A stretch of 64,000 nt of DNA from Indolivaga capnocytophagoides DSM 22835 (GCF_000426485.1 NZ_KE384529.1:124001-188000); one strand, 5' to 3'. Positions 18,793 through 27,941 are shown, counted from the first letter of the stretch. Notes: generated from the letters alone by a model not told the origin. Program-made: numbers and translations.

Positions 18793-18837
18793 ATGCACAA
18801 AAAATATGAACAAATACAGGCATTCATATTTCCATGA
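18793..18837 (+). CDS. Possible 14-residue leader peptide of pyrBI
   Basis: ATG to TGA encodes MHKKYEQIQAFIFP. It sits directly behind a good -7 box and ends 2 bases before a terminator-like hairpin, the layout of a transcription-attenuation leader. It is not rich in any one amino acid, but the coding sequence is A/T-rich, so a UTP-sensing pausing mechanism like that of E. coli pyrBI is conceivable. The reading frame could equally be chance. Confidence 0.3.
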   Translation: MHKKYEQIQAFIFP

Positions 18838-18839
18838 AT

Positions 18840-18878
18840 TGAGTTTACAAGTAATACATTTAAACTCAGCCTTTTTTG
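18840..18878 (+). terminator. First leader terminator before pyrB
   Basis: TGAGTTTA (18840-18847) pairs with TAAACTCA (18861-18868), followed by GCCTTTTTT. It is 195 bases upstream of pyrB and has no gene upstream on this strand, so it must act on a leader RNA. Confidence 0.6.
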
Positions 18879-18894
18879 TTCTTCAATTATACAG

Positions 18895-18927
18895 CCTCGA
18901 AACATTGTTGTTTTCGAGGTTTTTTTT
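18895..18927 (+). terminator. Second leader terminator before pyrB
   Basis: CCTCGAAA (18895-18902) pairs with TTTCGAGG (18912-18919) and is followed by eight T. This is a strong intrinsic terminator about 145 bases upstream of pyrB. Confidence 0.75.
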
Positions 18928-19072
18928 GTGTAAAAATCAACGGATGAACCCCCAAGCGATTTGCAATTTTGGTTAGCGAAAGAACCTAAACGTATAATGG
19001 CATTAAAATGTTCTATTTAGAGCCTGTTTTAATTTTATCAATTATTCATACCAATACCATATACACTTACTT

Positions 19073-19987
19073 ATGAAAAATAAAAGTTTGGTTTCAATTA
19101 CAGATTACAGCAAAGAAGATATTCTCAGAATACTTGAAATTGCTAAAGAATTTGATAAAAATCCGAACCGCCGACTTCTGGAAGGAAAAGTATGCGCTAC
19201 TTTGTTTTTCGAACCATCGACGCGTACACGTCTTAGTTTCGAAACAGCTGTCAACAGATTAGGTGGACGTATTATCGGTTTTTCTGATGCTTCGACTACC
19301 AGTTCGACCAAAGGTGAAACCCTTAAAGACACCATCGCCATGGTAAGCAACTATGCCGACCTTATTATCATGCGACATCATTTGGAAGGAGCTGCCCGAT
19401 ATGCATCAGAACTGACAGCAACCCCAATTATCAATGCCGGAGACGGAGCCAATCAGCATCCTACACAAACCATGCTGGATATGTATTCGATATTTAAGAC
19501 ACAAGGCAAGCTTACCGATTTGAATATAACAATAGTAGGAGACCTGAAATATGGACGCACCGTACACTCTCTTATCATAGGGATGTCGCATTTCAATCCC
19601 ACTTTCCGATTTGTAGCTCCGGAAGAATTGAAACTTCCCGAACAATACAAATTATTCTGTGATGAGCACAATATCAAACACGAAGAAACATCAGACTTCT
19701 CTCCCGAGATAATTAATCAAACGGATATTCTATATATGACCCGTGTACAACGTGAGCGTTTTACGGATCTGATGGAATACGAAAAGGTGAAAAATGTTTA
19801 TATCCTGAAAAAAGAGATGATAGAAAACAGTCGTGAGAATTTAAGAATACTCCATCCGCTGCCCCGTGTAAATGAAATTCAACAGGATGTAGACGACAGC
19901 CCCAAGGCCTATTATTTCGAACAAGCAAAAAACGGTGTATTCACACGTCAGGCAGTTATCTGTGACACATTAGGTATAAGTCTTTAA
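19073..19987 (+). CDS. pyrB: Aspartate carbamoyltransferase catalytic chain
   Basis: Makes carbamoyl-aspartate in pyrimidine synthesis. The carbamoyl-phosphate loop STRTRLSFE is at 49-57, and [10 protein letters not shown] in the middle of the chain and HPLPR near the C-terminus are both diagnostic. The 304-residue length matches the class B, PyrI-associated enzyme. pyrI follows after 23 bases. Two terminators and a possible leader peptide precede the gene, suggesting attenuation control. Confidence 0.97.
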   Translation: MKNKSLVSITDYSKEDILRILEIAKEFDKNPNRRLLEGKVCATLFFEPSTRTRLSFETAVNRLGGRIIGFSDASTTSSTKGETLKDTIAMVSNYADLIIMRHHLEGAARYASELTATPIINAGDGANQHPTQTMLDMYSIFKTQGKLTDLNITIVGDLKYGRTVHSLIIGMSHFNPTFRFVAPEELKLPEQYKLFCDEHNIKHEETSDFSPEIINQTDILYMTRVQRERFTDLMEYEKVKNVYILKKEMIENSRENLRILHPLPRVNEIQQDVDDSPKAYYFEQAKNGVFTRQAVICDTLGISL

Positions 19988-20010
19988 TAAACAGCAAAAA
20001 ATCAAAAGCC

Positions 20011-20472
20011 ATGTCTGAAAAAAGAAAAGAATTACAAGTAGCTGCCTTATGTAACGGCACTGCTATAGATCATATACCATCCGATCAGTTATTCAAAGTA
20101 GTTTCATTGCTTAACCTTGACAATCTCGCTCATCCCATCACGATAGGAAATAATCTCGAAAGTAAAAAAATGGGAACTAAGGGTATTATAAAGATTTCGG
20201 ATAAATTCTTTGAAGAAAGTGAAATTAACCGCATTGCGCTTATTGCTCCCAATGTTGTTTTAAATATAATAAAAGACTATCGGGTTATTGAAAAGAAAAG
20301 GGTAAGCCTTCCTCATATAATTAAGGGAATAGTCAAATGCAATAATCCTAAATGCATTACAAATAATGAGCCGATGGAAACAAGATTTGAAGTATTGGAT
20401 AATACTCAGGTCGTTTTAAACTGCCATTATTGCGATATAAAAATCCAAAAAGATGAGATCATTTTAAAGTAA
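20011..20472 (+). CDS. pyrI: Aspartate carbamoyltransferase regulatory chain
   Basis: A 153-residue allosteric subunit that binds CTP/ATP with its N-terminal domain and holds the catalytic trimers through a C-terminal zinc site. C110, C115, C138 and C141 are the four zinc ligands. Its presence means an E. coli-like dodecameric, nucleotide-regulated enzyme. The TAA stop leads into GGCTCATACC, a degenerate R92 palindrome. Confidence 0.96.
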   Translation: MSEKRKELQVAALCNGTAIDHIPSDQLFKVVSLLNLDNLAHPITIGNNLESKKMGTKGIIKISDKFFEESEINRIALIAPNVVLNIIKDYRVIEKKRVSLPHIIKGIVKCNNPKCITNNEPMETRFEVLDNTQVVLNCHYCDIKIQKDEIILK

Positions 20473-20622
20473 GGCTCATACCTCTTAATTTTTTTATCTA
20501 CAAATAGAGCATGACAGGGACTGTACCCTCCTTTGCAAAAAAAAGGCTCTTTAAATAACTGGACAACATACATTTTCGATCTCTCAGAGAGAAAAGGTGT
20601 CAATCATTAAAGTACATTTTTG

Positions 20623-20725
20623 GTGTAACCTTTGTTACTTTTTTTTCAATGAACCCAAACCCCTAAAGGGAATTTTCGAACGACAGTAAAAAAATCCCCT
20701 TTAGGGGTCAGAGGGGTAAAGGTAA
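20623..20725. repeat. Second repeat type (CCCCTAAAGGG arms)
   Basis: CCCCTAAAGGG (20660-20670) and CCCCTTTAGGGG (20696-20707) form inverted arms, flanked by GTAACCTTTGTTAC on the left and GGTAAAGGTAAA on the right. A diverged relative is at 33636-33745. Similar CCCCTAAAGGGG motifs are frequent in Bacteroidota intergenic DNA. Confidence 0.55.
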
Positions 20726-20878
20726 ACGAAAGAATCAATACAATATGAATGTGACTTTTGTAATCTTTTTAATATAAAAACCTGATAGAATATTACGTTC
20801 AATTACTGATTCGCATTATTTATAAAAGAATAACACTTTAGTTCAGATATCCGTTGGACAAGCTGAAACTTTTTTCTC

Positions 20879-20886
20879 TATCTTTG
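20879..20886 (+). promoter_or_regulatory. -7 box for the methyltransferase-like gene
   Basis: TATCTTTG is an exact TAnnTTTG match. The leader to the ATG at 20972 would be about 80 bases long. Confidence 0.55.
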
Positions 20887-20971
20887 ATTGAAAATACAAT
20901 AAGAAAAATGACTGGTCTTATAAAATTCAGGCCATAGGCTTTTCATTCAAACTTTAAAACATACAACACAC

Positions 20972-21607
20972 ATGCCACAATCTAAACAATACCTGGATAT
21001 ACTACCTCGATTTGTTCAAAAACTATACAAATCGTATCAAAACAGCAAGAAAAAGAGCAAATGGCTAAAACAAGGTAAGCCAATGCCGGTGCCTCATATC
21101 GTAAAGCAAGAATTGATAAACGAATATAAAAATAAACATCACATATCGGTTCTGATAGAATCCGGAACCTATCTTGGTGATATGGTATGGGCTCAACAAG
21201 ACAACTTTGACAAGATATACACTATCGAATTAAGCTTAAGCCTGCATAAATTGGCTCAAAAACGATTCAGAAAAAAACCTCACATCCACGTTTTACAAGG
21301 TGATAGCGGCAAAGTAATGGCCATAATTGTAAAAGAGATCACCAGCAAAGCCATCTTTTGGTTAGATGGGCACTATTCGGGAGGTATCACTGCACGGGGA
21401 GATAAGGACTGTCCGATATGGGAAGAGTTAAAAGCTATATTTTCCACTAATACAGAACATATCATACTGATAGACGATGCTCGGCTATTCATCGGAGAAC
21501 GTGATTACCCATCATTAAGCGGAGTAAAAACTTTCATACTCGAACAGTATCCAAATAGCAAAATTGAAATAAAAAACGACTCTATAATTGTAGAACTAGA
21601 AAAATAA
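20972..21607 (+). CDS. Class I SAM methyltransferase-like protein
   Basis: A 211-residue protein with a Rossmann-like order of motifs: LIESGTYLGDMV (61-72, motif I position), IYTIELS with its acidic residue (motif II), QGDSGKV, and WLDGHYSGG, as in a family of small SAM-dependent methyltransferase-like proteins found near polysaccharide genes. The N-terminal 50 residues are very basic (KSYQNSKKKSKWLKQGK). The substrate is unknown. A small membrane-protein gene follows after 4 bases. No glycan locus is visible here. Confidence 0.55.
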   Translation: MPQSKQYLDILPRFVQKLYKSYQNSKKKSKWLKQGKPMPVPHIVKQELINEYKNKHHISVLIESGTYLGDMVWAQQDNFDKIYTIELSLSLHKLAQKRFRKKPHIHVLQGDSGKVMAIIVKEITSKAIFWLDGHYSGGITARGDKDCPIWEELKAIFSTNTEHIILIDDARLFIGERDYPSLSGVKTFILEQYPNSKIEIKNDSIIVELEK

Positions 21608-21611
21608 ACAA

Positions 21612-21794
21612 ATGTACAAATTCAGTATCGCTTTATTTATCGTGTCAACAACTTGTATCTTTCTGAACATTATATTAATTATAGCAGACAGATACAATGT
21701 GAACCATTATATACGTGCGTGTACATTTGTTATATTGTCATTTTCATCTTATTATCTGATGAAATATTATAAGGAAAAGAATAATCGTAAATAA
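21612..21794 (+). CDS. Small two-helix membrane protein
   Basis: 60 residues with two hydrophobic segments (about 4-26 and 35-50) and a basic C-terminus (KYYKEKNNRK). It is not recognised as any known family. It begins 4 bases after the methyltransferase-like gene and ends before a strong terminator, so it is probably co-transcribed. Confidence 0.5.
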   Translation: MYKFSIALFIVSTTCIFLNIILIIADRYNVNHYIRACTFVILSFSSYYLMKYYKEKNNRK

Positions 21795-21818
21795 AAATAA
21801 CAAGAGTACAATAAACAA

Positions 21819-21852
21819 AAAAAGGAACTAAACAATTAGTTCCTTTTTGAGC
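21819..21852. terminator. Bidirectional terminator
   Basis: AAAAAGGAACTAA (21819-21831) pairs with TTAGTTCCTTTTT (21836-21848) around an ACAA loop. It ends the plus-strand small-protein gene and the minus-strand SRP RNA/tRNA-Thr transcript. Confidence 0.85.
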
Positions 21853-21923
21853 CTCTTGTCGGATTCGAACCAACGACCCCGAGATTACAAATCACGTGCT
21901 CTGGCCAACTGAGCTAAAGAGGC
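21851..21923 (-). tRNA. tRNA-Thr (UGU)
   Basis: On the minus strand GCCTCTT pairs with AAGAGGC as the acceptor stem, the D-arm is GCTC/GAGC, the anticodon loop is TTTGTAA (anticodon TGT), and the T-arm is GTTGG-TTCGAAT-CCGAC. The anticodon stem has one T-T mismatch. CCA is not encoded. The SRP RNA gene lies only about 3 bases upstream. Confidence 0.95.
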
Positions 21924-21925
21924 AA

Positions 21926-22027
21926 GTGGGTAAGCTTACTATATCGCGCCGCTACAACCAACTACCCTTGCTGCGATCAAACCCTGGGGGATTAATCGGG
22001 AGCTGACCGTATAGGACTTACCCGGGC
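21926..22027 (-). ncRNA. ffs: Signal recognition particle RNA (small bacterial type)
   Basis: On the minus strand GGGTAAG near the 5' end pairs with CTTACCC at the 3' end. Between them are GGTCAGCTCCC, CCCCCAGGG and GCAGCAAGGGTAG, matching the asymmetric-loop region of 4.5S RNA (CCAGG...GCAGC..AAGG). Length is about 100 nt. A TTTG/TACCTTTG promoter stands directly upstream. The exact ends are estimated from the closing stem. Confidence 0.85.
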
Positions 22028-22028
22028 A

Positions 22029-22058
22029 CAAAGGTAGATATTTTTTTTAAATTCCAAA
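22029..22058 (-). promoter_or_regulatory. Promoter of SRP RNA-tRNA-Thr
   Basis: On the minus strand TTTG (22058-22055), an 18-base spacer and TACCTTTG (22036-22029) fit the Bacteroidota consensus and end at the SRP RNA 5' end. Confidence 0.65.
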
Positions 22059-22094
22059 ATCCATCACAAACTTTTTCGTTTACTTTCATTTTAC

Positions 22095-22102
22095 TATCTT
22101 TG
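22095..22102 (+). promoter_or_regulatory. -7 box for pepT
   Basis: TATCTTTG, an exact TAnnTTTG match, about 107 bases before the pepT ATG. Confidence 0.5.
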
Positions 22103-22208
22103 TTCTTAGTAAATCGTAGGCAGAATAACGCTTTTAAAAGCAAATAGTTATATTTCTTTTACAGTAAATAAACCTACTTAAATTTTCATCAAAAATTTTT
22201 CAAATAGA

Positions 22209-23444
22209 ATGAATGTAGTAGACAGATTCATCAAATACGTACAATTCGACACCGAATCCAGCACCGAAACCGGAACAACTCCAAGTACTCCGGGACAATT
22301 AGTCTTGGCTGAAGAACTAAAGAATGAACTCATAAATCTGGGATTATCGGATGTATCGCTAGATGCAAATGGGTATGTAATGGCAACCCTACCTTCAAAT
22401 ACCGATCAAACAATCCCGACTATTGGTTTTGTTGCACATATGGATACCAGCCCCGATCTTACAGGTAAGAATGTAAGCCCTCGTATAGTAAAAGCCTATG
22501 ATGGCAAAGATATAATACTACACAAGGAAAATAATATAGTATTATCTCCTGTTGATTTTCCTGAATTACTACAATTCGAAGGTCAAGATCTTATTGTAAC
22601 AGATGGAACTACCCTTTTGGGAGCTGACGATAAAGCCGGTGTTGCTGAAATTATTACAGCAATGGAACACCTGCTTCAACACCCCGAAATAAAACATGGT
22701 AAAATAAGGATCTGTTTTACTCCGGATGAAGAAATAGGTGAAGGTGCAGACCATTTTGATGTGGAAAAATTTGGTGCAGAATGGGCATATACCATGGATG
22801 GAGGAATTATCGGCGAACTCGAATATGAAAATTTCAATGCTGCAGGAGCTAAAGTATCCATTCAGGGAAGAAGTGTCCATCCAGGATCGGCGAAAGATAA
22901 AATGGTTAATGCTTTGATTGTTGCCAATAAACTGATAACACTTTTACCCGAAAGCCAACGCCCTGAACATACAACAGGATACGAAGGATTTTTCCACCTC
23001 ATAGGAATGTCGGGGTCTGTTGATGCTGCTAATGTTTCATTTATTATACGTGATCACGACAGAGAAATATTTGAACAAAGAAAGCAACTTTTAAAAGATG
23101 CTGTAACTTACCTCCAAGAACTATACCCTGTAAGCAGTATACATCTTGAGATAAAAGACCAATATTATAATATGCGTGAAAAAGTAGAACCTGTAATCAA
23201 AATTGTAGATTACGCTTTCAACGCTATGCAGGAGTTAAATATAACACCTATAGTAAAACCAATCAGAGGGGGAACCGATGGAGCTCGATTATCATTCATG
23301 GGTCTACCCTGCCCTAACATATTTGCCGGAGGTCTTAATTTTCATGGCCGTTACGAGTTTGTCCCCATCCCTTCAATGGAAAAAGCAACACAAGTAATTG
23401 TTAAGATAGCCGAACTTGTAGCAAAAGATCCAACTAATAGATAA
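22209..23444 (+). CDS. pepT: Peptidase T (tripeptide aminopeptidase)
   Basis: M20-family dizinc exopeptidase of 411 residues that removes N-terminal residues from tripeptides. H77 and D79 in AHMDTSPD, the bridging D140 in LGADDKAG and the catalytic E174-E175 pair in TPDEEIG are present, as is the late GRYEFVP stretch with its zinc-ligand His. No signal peptide is seen, so it acts in the cytoplasm. mgsA follows after 45 bases and is probably co-transcribed, up to the shared terminator at 24.0 kb. Confidence 0.95.
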   Translation: MNVVDRFIKYVQFDTESSTETGTTPSTPGQLVLAEELKNELINLGLSDVSLDANGYVMATLPSNTDQTIPTIGFVAHMDTSPDLTGKNVSPRIVKAYDGKDIILHKENNIVLSPVDFPELLQFEGQDLIVTDGTTLLGADDKAGVAEIITAMEHLLQHPEIKHGKIRICFTPDEEIGEGADHFDVEKFGAEWAYTMDGGIIGELEYENFNAAGAKVSIQGRSVHPGSAKDKMVNALIVANKLITLLPESQRPEHTTGYEGFFHLIGMSGSVDAANVSFIIRDHDREIFEQRKQLLKDAVTYLQELYPVSSIHLEIKDQYYNMREKVEPVIKIVDYAFNAMQELNITPIVKPIRGGTDGARLSFMGLPCPNIFAGGLNFHGRYEFVPIPSMEKATQVIVKIAELVAKDPTNR

Positions 23445-23489
23445 CTAGATCAATACAATCATTTCAGAAAAACTAATTATACGAAATTT

Positions 23490-23969
23490 ATGAAAAAAAG
23501 ACTTACCATAGCTTTGGTTGCTCACGATCACCGCAAGGCTGACATGGTTGACTGGTGTTATTATAATTCCGAATTTTTATCAAAACACCATCTTGTATGT
23601 ACCGGCACAACCGGTCATCTTATACAACAAGCCTTTAGCGAAAGAGGCATGGATACCGAAATCACATGTATGAATTCAGGTCCTCTGGGTGGAGATGCGG
23701 AGATCGCAGCAATGGTTGTTCGTCAAGAAATAAATCTGGCTGTATTTCTGATCGACGACCTTAATCCACAGCCACACGAAGCCGATATAATGATGTTACT
23801 TCGTCAGTGCCGTGTACACAATGTACCCATTGCCTGCAACAGATACAGCGCAGATTTGATGATTACAAGTTCTCTTTGGGATAATGACGACTACGTACCA
23901 ACCAAACCTCGTTACGAAAGATTCGATCGTGAGAAATTTGATGAGTTATATGGTAAGATAAAATCTTAA
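23490..23969 (+). CDS. mgsA: Methylglyoxal synthase
   Basis: Converts dihydroxyacetone phosphate to methylglyoxal and phosphate, a glycolytic bypass that relieves phosphate limitation. The family signature ALVAHDHRKADMV opens the protein, GPLGGDAEIAA at 64-74 carries the catalytic Asp (D69), and H96 lies in PQPHEADI. The 159-residue length is normal. It is followed by a strong hairpin terminator. Confidence 0.95.
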   Translation: MKKRLTIALVAHDHRKADMVDWCYYNSEFLSKHHLVCTGTTGHLIQQAFSERGMDTEITCMNSGPLGGDAEIAAMVVRQEINLAVFLIDDLNPQPHEADIMMLLRQCRVHNVPIACNRYSADLMITSSLWDNDDYVPTKPRYERFDREKFDELYGKIKS

Positions 23970-23990
23970 GAAAAAGATATCTGCTACTAA

Positions 23991-24030
23991 AAAGAAAGAG
24001 TTTGAATATGTTCAAACTCTTTCTTTTATA
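23991..24030. terminator. Bidirectional terminator
   Basis: AAAGAAAGAGTTTGAA (23991-24006) pairs with TTCAAACTCTTTCTTT (24011-24026), followed by a T-rich stretch. It lies between convergent mgsA and menG. Confidence 0.85.
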
Positions 24031-24060
24031 TTTTTTCGCTTAGAAGCTTTCCTATTTCGA

Positions 24061-24798
24061 CTATTTTTCCCCTATATACATTGTACAAATACCAAATGTA
24101 TAAGATTTATGCCGGGCATTATTAAAGCCGTTCTTAGTAAGGACTCCGACCATTTTTTTCCCTTGTACAAAAGCCTCTATAGATTTAGGCAGATATTTAT
24201 ATGCAACTTTATCCTTTGATATCAATTTACCTATAGTCGGGATAAAAAGTCGTGAATACAACCAATACCCTTGCTTCATCGGAAAAGTCTTTGGTGTGGT
24301 CAGCTCCAGAATCATTAACTTTCCTCCGGGCTTCAAAACCCTTAGAATTTCGGTTAATCCTTTATCCAGATTTTCAAAATTCCGAACTCCAAAACCAACG
24401 ATGGCAGCATCGAATGTATTGTCTTCAATAGATAAATCCATACAATCCTGCTTCTCGAAACTGATTTTATCGGAAAGCCCGATCTTTGCGACCTTTTTAC
24501 GCCCCACCTCCATCATACCTTCCGAAATATCAATTCCTGTAATATGCTGAGGACGCAAAATATCGAAAGCCTGAATAGCCAGATCTCCGGTACCGGTTGC
24601 AATATCAAGTATAGTTTGAGGATTAGAGTCTTTTAAAGCCAAAAGACTTTTCTTACGCCATCCACGGTCAATCCCCATAGACAACGTATGATTCAGTGTA
24701 TCGTAATTTTCCGCTATAGAATCGAACATACGTTCGACCTGAGCACCTTTATTTTCGGTACTCTCATAGGGTACAATTTTTTCTGCCTGATATGTCAT
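24061..24798 (-). CDS. ubiE: Demethylmenaquinone methyltransferase (MenG/UbiE)
   Basis: C-methylation of demethylmenaquinone, the last step of menaquinone synthesis, about 17 kb from the men operon. A class I SAM fold is seen: DIATGTGDLAI (motif I, about 66-76), GIDISEGMM (motif II), and the UbiE signatures YDTLNHTLSMGIDRGWRKK and VGFGVRNFENLDKGL. 245 residues is typical. It is the last gene of a minus-strand run that begins with a zeta-toxin-like kinase and a 62-codon gene, with 8 bases separating it from the latter. Confidence 0.95.
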   Translation of the reverse strand: MTYQAEKIVPYESTENKGAQVERMFDSIAENYDTLNHTLSMGIDRGWRKKSLLALKDSNPQTILDIATGTGDLAIQAFDILRPQHITGIDISEGMMEVGRKKVAKIGLSDKISFEKQDCMDLSIEDNTFDAAIVGFGVRNFENLDKGLTEILRVLKPGGKLMILELTTPKTFPMKQGYWLYSRLFIPTIGKLISKDKVAYKYLPKSIEAFVQGKKMVGVLTKNGFNNARHKSYTFGICTMYIGEK

Positions 24799-24806
24799 TG
24801 AAACAT

Positions 24807-24995
24807 TTAAATAACGCCTATAGATTCACCTATTCTGACGTTGCCCAACCTGCGGGCTTTTACTTTTACGATTTTCCCATTTTTTGAGAAGATGAGATTT
24901 CCATCTTCTTTTTGCTTCTTTTCAATCAAACGGGTATAAGATAAATTAAGACCAACTAACAATTTGCCCCGCAGAGCCAATTCATCACAAGTCAT
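24807..24995 (-). CDS. Small protein paired with zeta-like kinase
   Basis: 62 residues, basic, with a beta-rich appearance (IFSKNGKIVKVKARRLGNVRIGESIGVI) and no membrane segment. Its ATG overlaps the TGA of the zeta-like gene (ATGA), so the two are translationally coupled. I do not recognise a family. It may be an antitoxin or an accessory protein; in classical epsilon-zeta modules the antitoxin comes first and is helical, so the analogy is weak. Confidence 0.5.
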   Translation of the reverse strand: MTCDELALRGKLLVGLNLSYTRLIEKKQKEDGNLIFSKNGKIVKVKARRLGNVRIGESIGVI

Positions 24996-25558
24996 ATATT
25001 TTTTATTTGATTAAGAATCTCATTATTGTATATCTCAATAAAATTGTCCTTCTTACCCTCAGCAATCAGACTGAAAGGATTTTCAGAGTTATTTACCACC
25101 AACCAATAATCAGAGATAGGGGTATATAGAGAAAACAAATTAGATGCTCCTGCAGCATAACGTCTTCTTATGACATCGCTTGGAACATGATGTCCTCCAG
25201 ACTTCACTCGGTCTTCGACACGCTTAATAGCTAATTCGGGAGAACTTAGCCAAAAATACAATAATGTTACGAAATAGCCTAATTTTTGAGCTTTTTTAAT
25301 AAATAAGGTATATGACTTGGTAGCAAGAGTTGTTTCTATTGCAAAATCTTCTTGCATCTTCAGCATTTCTTCCATCCGCCTGAGCATGATCCGGCCTGCC
25401 TCAATAGCAGCTTTCTCCGGTTGAAACGGAGAAAGCCCTTTTGCTATTTCATCTGCATTAATAAACTCTTTACAGTCGAGCATCTCTGGCAACATTGTAT
25501 ACGAAGCTGTTGTTTTGCCTGCACCGTTGCATCCGGAAATTATGTAAAGATTTGGCAT
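24992..25558 (-). CDS. Zeta-toxin-like P-loop kinase
   Basis: 188 residues with a Walker A GCNGAGKTTAS (9-19), an acidic FINADEIAKGLSPF stretch corresponding to the substrate-binding region of zeta/AAA_33 proteins, FAIETTLATKSY, and a late basic RVKSGGHHVP-RRRY segment that binds the phosphates. Zeta toxins phosphorylate UDP-N-acetylglucosamine, but many chromosomal relatives have unknown substrates. It overlaps the following 62-codon gene by 4 bases and lies upstream of ubiE on the same strand. Confidence 0.75.
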   Translation of the reverse strand: MPNLYIISGCNGAGKTTASYTMLPEMLDCKEFINADEIAKGLSPFQPEKAAIEAGRIMLRRMEEMLKMQEDFAIETTLATKSYTLFIKKAQKLGYFVTLLYFWLSSPELAIKRVEDRVKSGGHHVPSDVIRRRYAAGASNLFSLYTPISDYWLVVNNSENPFSLIAEGKKDNFIEIYNNEILNQIKNI

Positions 25559-25625
25559 AAATATTATCAGTTTAGTAACTACGAATCCTTAACAGGTCGA
25601 AACCCTTATCAAATCGAAGGTACTA

Positions 25626-26570
25626 TTATTTTTTTAAATATGCACTTACATTCTTTTCAATTCGTGATTCAACGTCCGAAATATCAGCCTTCACAAATGG
25701 TTCGCCTACTATTTTTTCATACAGTTCTATATAACGATCCGATACAGAATTACAATATTCTTCTGTCATTTCGGGAACTGCCTGCCCGTCTTTTCCTTGG
25801 AATCCATTATCCATTAACCATTTGCGTACAAACTCTTTAGATAATTGGCGTTGCTCTTCTCCCTTTTCGAATAAAGACTGATAAGTATCAGCATAGAAAT
25901 AACGAGACGAGTCGGGTGTATGTATTTCATCTATAAGATAAATTTCCCCATTATTTTTTCCGAATTCATATTTCGTATCCACCAAGATAAGCCCTTTTTG
26001 AGCGGCCATTTCTGTTCCTCTTTGGAAAAGTGCATAAGTGTATTTCTCCAATTGTTCATAGTCCTCTTTCGAAACCAATCCTTGTGCTATAATTTCCTCT
26101 TTCGCAATATTTTCATCATGTCCTTCATCCGCTTTTGTTGTAGGAGTGATTATAGGAGTTGGAAATTTCTGATTTTCTTTCATTCCTTCGGGTAAAGCCA
26201 CACCACACAATGTTCTGGCTCCGGCTTTATATTCACGCCACGCACTACCGGTCAAATAACCACGGATAACCATTTCAACCTTAAACGGCTCGCAACGTAA
26301 ACCAACTGTTACCATCGGATCGGGAGTTGCCTGCTTCCAATTAGGAACAATATCGGATGTAGCGTCTAAGAATTTTGCTGCAATCTGATTCAAAACCTGT
26401 CCTTTATAAGGAATCCCCTGAGGTAGTACAACGTCAAATGCCGATATACGATCTGTTGCAATCATTACCAATTCATCTTTACCAATCGAATATACATCTC
26501 TCACTTTCCCATGATACACATGGCTTTGTCCTTCAAATTTGTAATCAGTTCTAACTAAAGTATTTTTCAT
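25626..26570 (-). CDS. purC: SAICAR synthetase PurC
   Basis: Joins aspartate to CAIR in purine synthesis. The 314-residue, long form has [26 protein letters not shown] and [15 protein letters not shown]-type motifs ([11 protein letters not shown] here) and a late [13 protein letters not shown] with the catalytic acid residues. The leader holds R92 copy 4, with its palindrome end facing purC, which starts about 30 bases further on. Confidence 0.95.
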   Translation of the reverse strand: MKNTLVRTDYKFEGQSHVYHGKVRDVYSIGKDELVMIATDRISAFDVVLPQGIPYKGQVLNQIAAKFLDATSDIVPNWKQATPDPMVTVGLRCEPFKVEMVIRGYLTGSAWREYKAGARTLCGVALPEGMKENQKFPTPIITPTTKADEGHDENIAKEEIIAQGLVSKEDYEQLEKYTYALFQRGTEMAAQKGLILVDTKYEFGKNNGEIYLIDEIHTPDSSRYFYADTYQSLFEKGEEQRQLSKEFVRKWLMDNGFQGKDGQAVPEMTEEYCNSVSDRYIELYEKIVGEPFVKADISDVESRIEKNVSAYLKK

Positions 26571-26600
26571 TATCTGGAAATTATATAGAATTTACTTATT

Positions 26601-26692
26601 AAAATCTCAGACCTATCTACTGACTTTGCAAGCATAACAGCTATAGCCGTTTATTGCTTTTAATCCATCACTAAATACTGTCTGCCACTTAA
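26601..26692 (+). repeat. R92 repeat copy 4 (purC leader)
   Basis: ATCTCAGACC, then GACTTTGCAAGCATAACAG, a hairpin of AACAGCTATAGCCGTT, ATCACTAAATACTG and a degenerate CTGCCACTTAAT tail, 92 bp in all. The hairpin stem uses different base pairs from those of copies 2 and 8 while keeping the fold. An ACTTAT-like tail is repeated further on at 26699-26706. Confidence 0.75.
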
Positions 26693-26782
26693 TTTACTGC
26701 TACTTATAACAACATTCAGCATATTTTGTTTAGCTAGTAAATACCTCTTACTACTTTTATTTAAATGAAAATCCCCGTAAAA

Positions 26783-27766
26783 TTATTTACTGGGGATTTC
26801 GCTTATAGCTGATACTTTTTCATCTCTTTTTCGTTCGTCATCTTTTTCGTATGCATCGACTATGCGCTGCACCAATTTGTGACGGACAATATCCTTTTTA
26901 TCAAAATCTATCCGGGCGATACCCTCAACTCCATCAAGCACCCGCAAGGCATGCTTCAATCCTGACAATTGAGATGGAGGCAAGTCTATCTGCGTAACAT
27001 CTCCTGTTATGATCATTTTTGCATTTATACCTAAACGAGTCATAAACATCTTAATCTGATGGACAGATGTATTCTGGGCTTCATCCAGAATAATAACAGC
27101 ATCATTGAGCGTACGTCCACGCATAAAAGCCAGAGGTGCAATCTGCACCACTTTATTCTCGATATAATCTTTCAGCTTAGCAGGAGTAATCATATCTTCC
27201 AAAGCATCATAGAGAGGTTGAAGATAAGGATCTATCTTATCTTTCATATCTCCCGGCAGAAAACCGAGCTTTTCGCCGGCTTCAACTGCAGGACGACTCA
27301 ATATGATACGCTTGATTTCTTTATTTTTCAATGCTTTTACAGCAAGGGCTATAGCTATATATGTTTTACCTGTACCCGCAGGTCCAAGGGCAAAAACCAT
27401 ATCATTTTTTAGGAAAGCATTAACCAGACGCTGCTGATTTTCATTTCTGGCAGATATTGGTTTTCCACTCATCCCGAAAATTATCAGATTATCCTGTTTA
27501 AATTCTCGGGGAGAGTTATCCTTAACAATATCTATTATATTATCTTCCGTCAGAAGATTATGCTCTGCACAAAATTTTTCCAGTTCCGCTATTTTTTCTT
27601 CGAAGAGAGGTATTTCTTCGGCGTTTCCCGTCACTTTAATAATATTTCCTCTCGCGACAATTCTCAGTTTTGGAAAAAGTGTTTTCAATAATTGCAGATT
27701 ACTGTTGTTAACCCCGAAAAATAAGGCAGCATCCGCATTGTCTAATACAATTATCCGTTCTATCAT
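26783..27766 (-). CDS. PhoH-family ATPase
   Basis: A 327-residue P-loop NTPase of the PhoH/YbeZ type. The N-terminal region resembles a KH-like RNA-binding fold. Walker A is GPAGTGKTYIAIALAVKAL (about 132-150), Walker B is AVIILDEAQN, and the conserved ITGDVTQIDLP follows. YbeZ proteins work with the endoribonuclease YbeY in ribosome maturation and RNA quality control; ybeY is not in the window. The C-terminus ends in a charged tail. Confidence 0.92.
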   Translation of the reverse strand: MIERIIVLDNADAALFFGVNNSNLQLLKTLFPKLRIVARGNIIKVTGNAEEIPLFEEKIAELEKFCAEHNLLTEDNIIDIVKDNSPREFKQDNLIIFGMSGKPISARNENQQRLVNAFLKNDMVFALGPAGTGKTYIAIALAVKALKNKEIKRIILSRPAVEAGEKLGFLPGDMKDKIDPYLQPLYDALEDMITPAKLKDYIENKVVQIAPLAFMRGRTLNDAVIILDEAQNTSVHQIKMFMTRLGINAKMIITGDVTQIDLPPSQLSGLKHALRVLDGVEGIARIDFDKKDIVRHKLVQRIVDAYEKDDERKRDEKVSAISEIPSK

Positions 27767-27837
27767 TCATTTAAATTTCGATATCGCAAATATATATATT
27801 CTTTATGGATTTTATCCGAAAGTTGTCTCTATAATAA

Positions 27838-27863
27838 TAGATCATTAAATACTTACTGTTACT
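27838..27863 (+). repeat. R92 tail fragment
   Basis: ATCATTAAATACTTACTGTT followed by ACTTAT matches the R92 tail. The palindrome end is not recognisable at the expected distance. Confidence 0.5.
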
Positions 27864-27941
27864 TATATTCCGAAAAGGTAACAAAGTACAAACAATAACT
27901 GCATATTTTCGAATGGTTCCTTTTGCCCTTCTAATTCTCAT

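Larger units (their letters stand above)
20473..20971. other. Non-coding region between pyrI and methyltransferase gene
   Basis: About 500 bases with no convincing gene. They hold a degenerate R92 palindrome at the pyrI stop, a second type of repeat at 20623-20725, and a -7 promoter box (TATCTTTG, 20879-20886) for the next gene. Confidence 0.6.
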
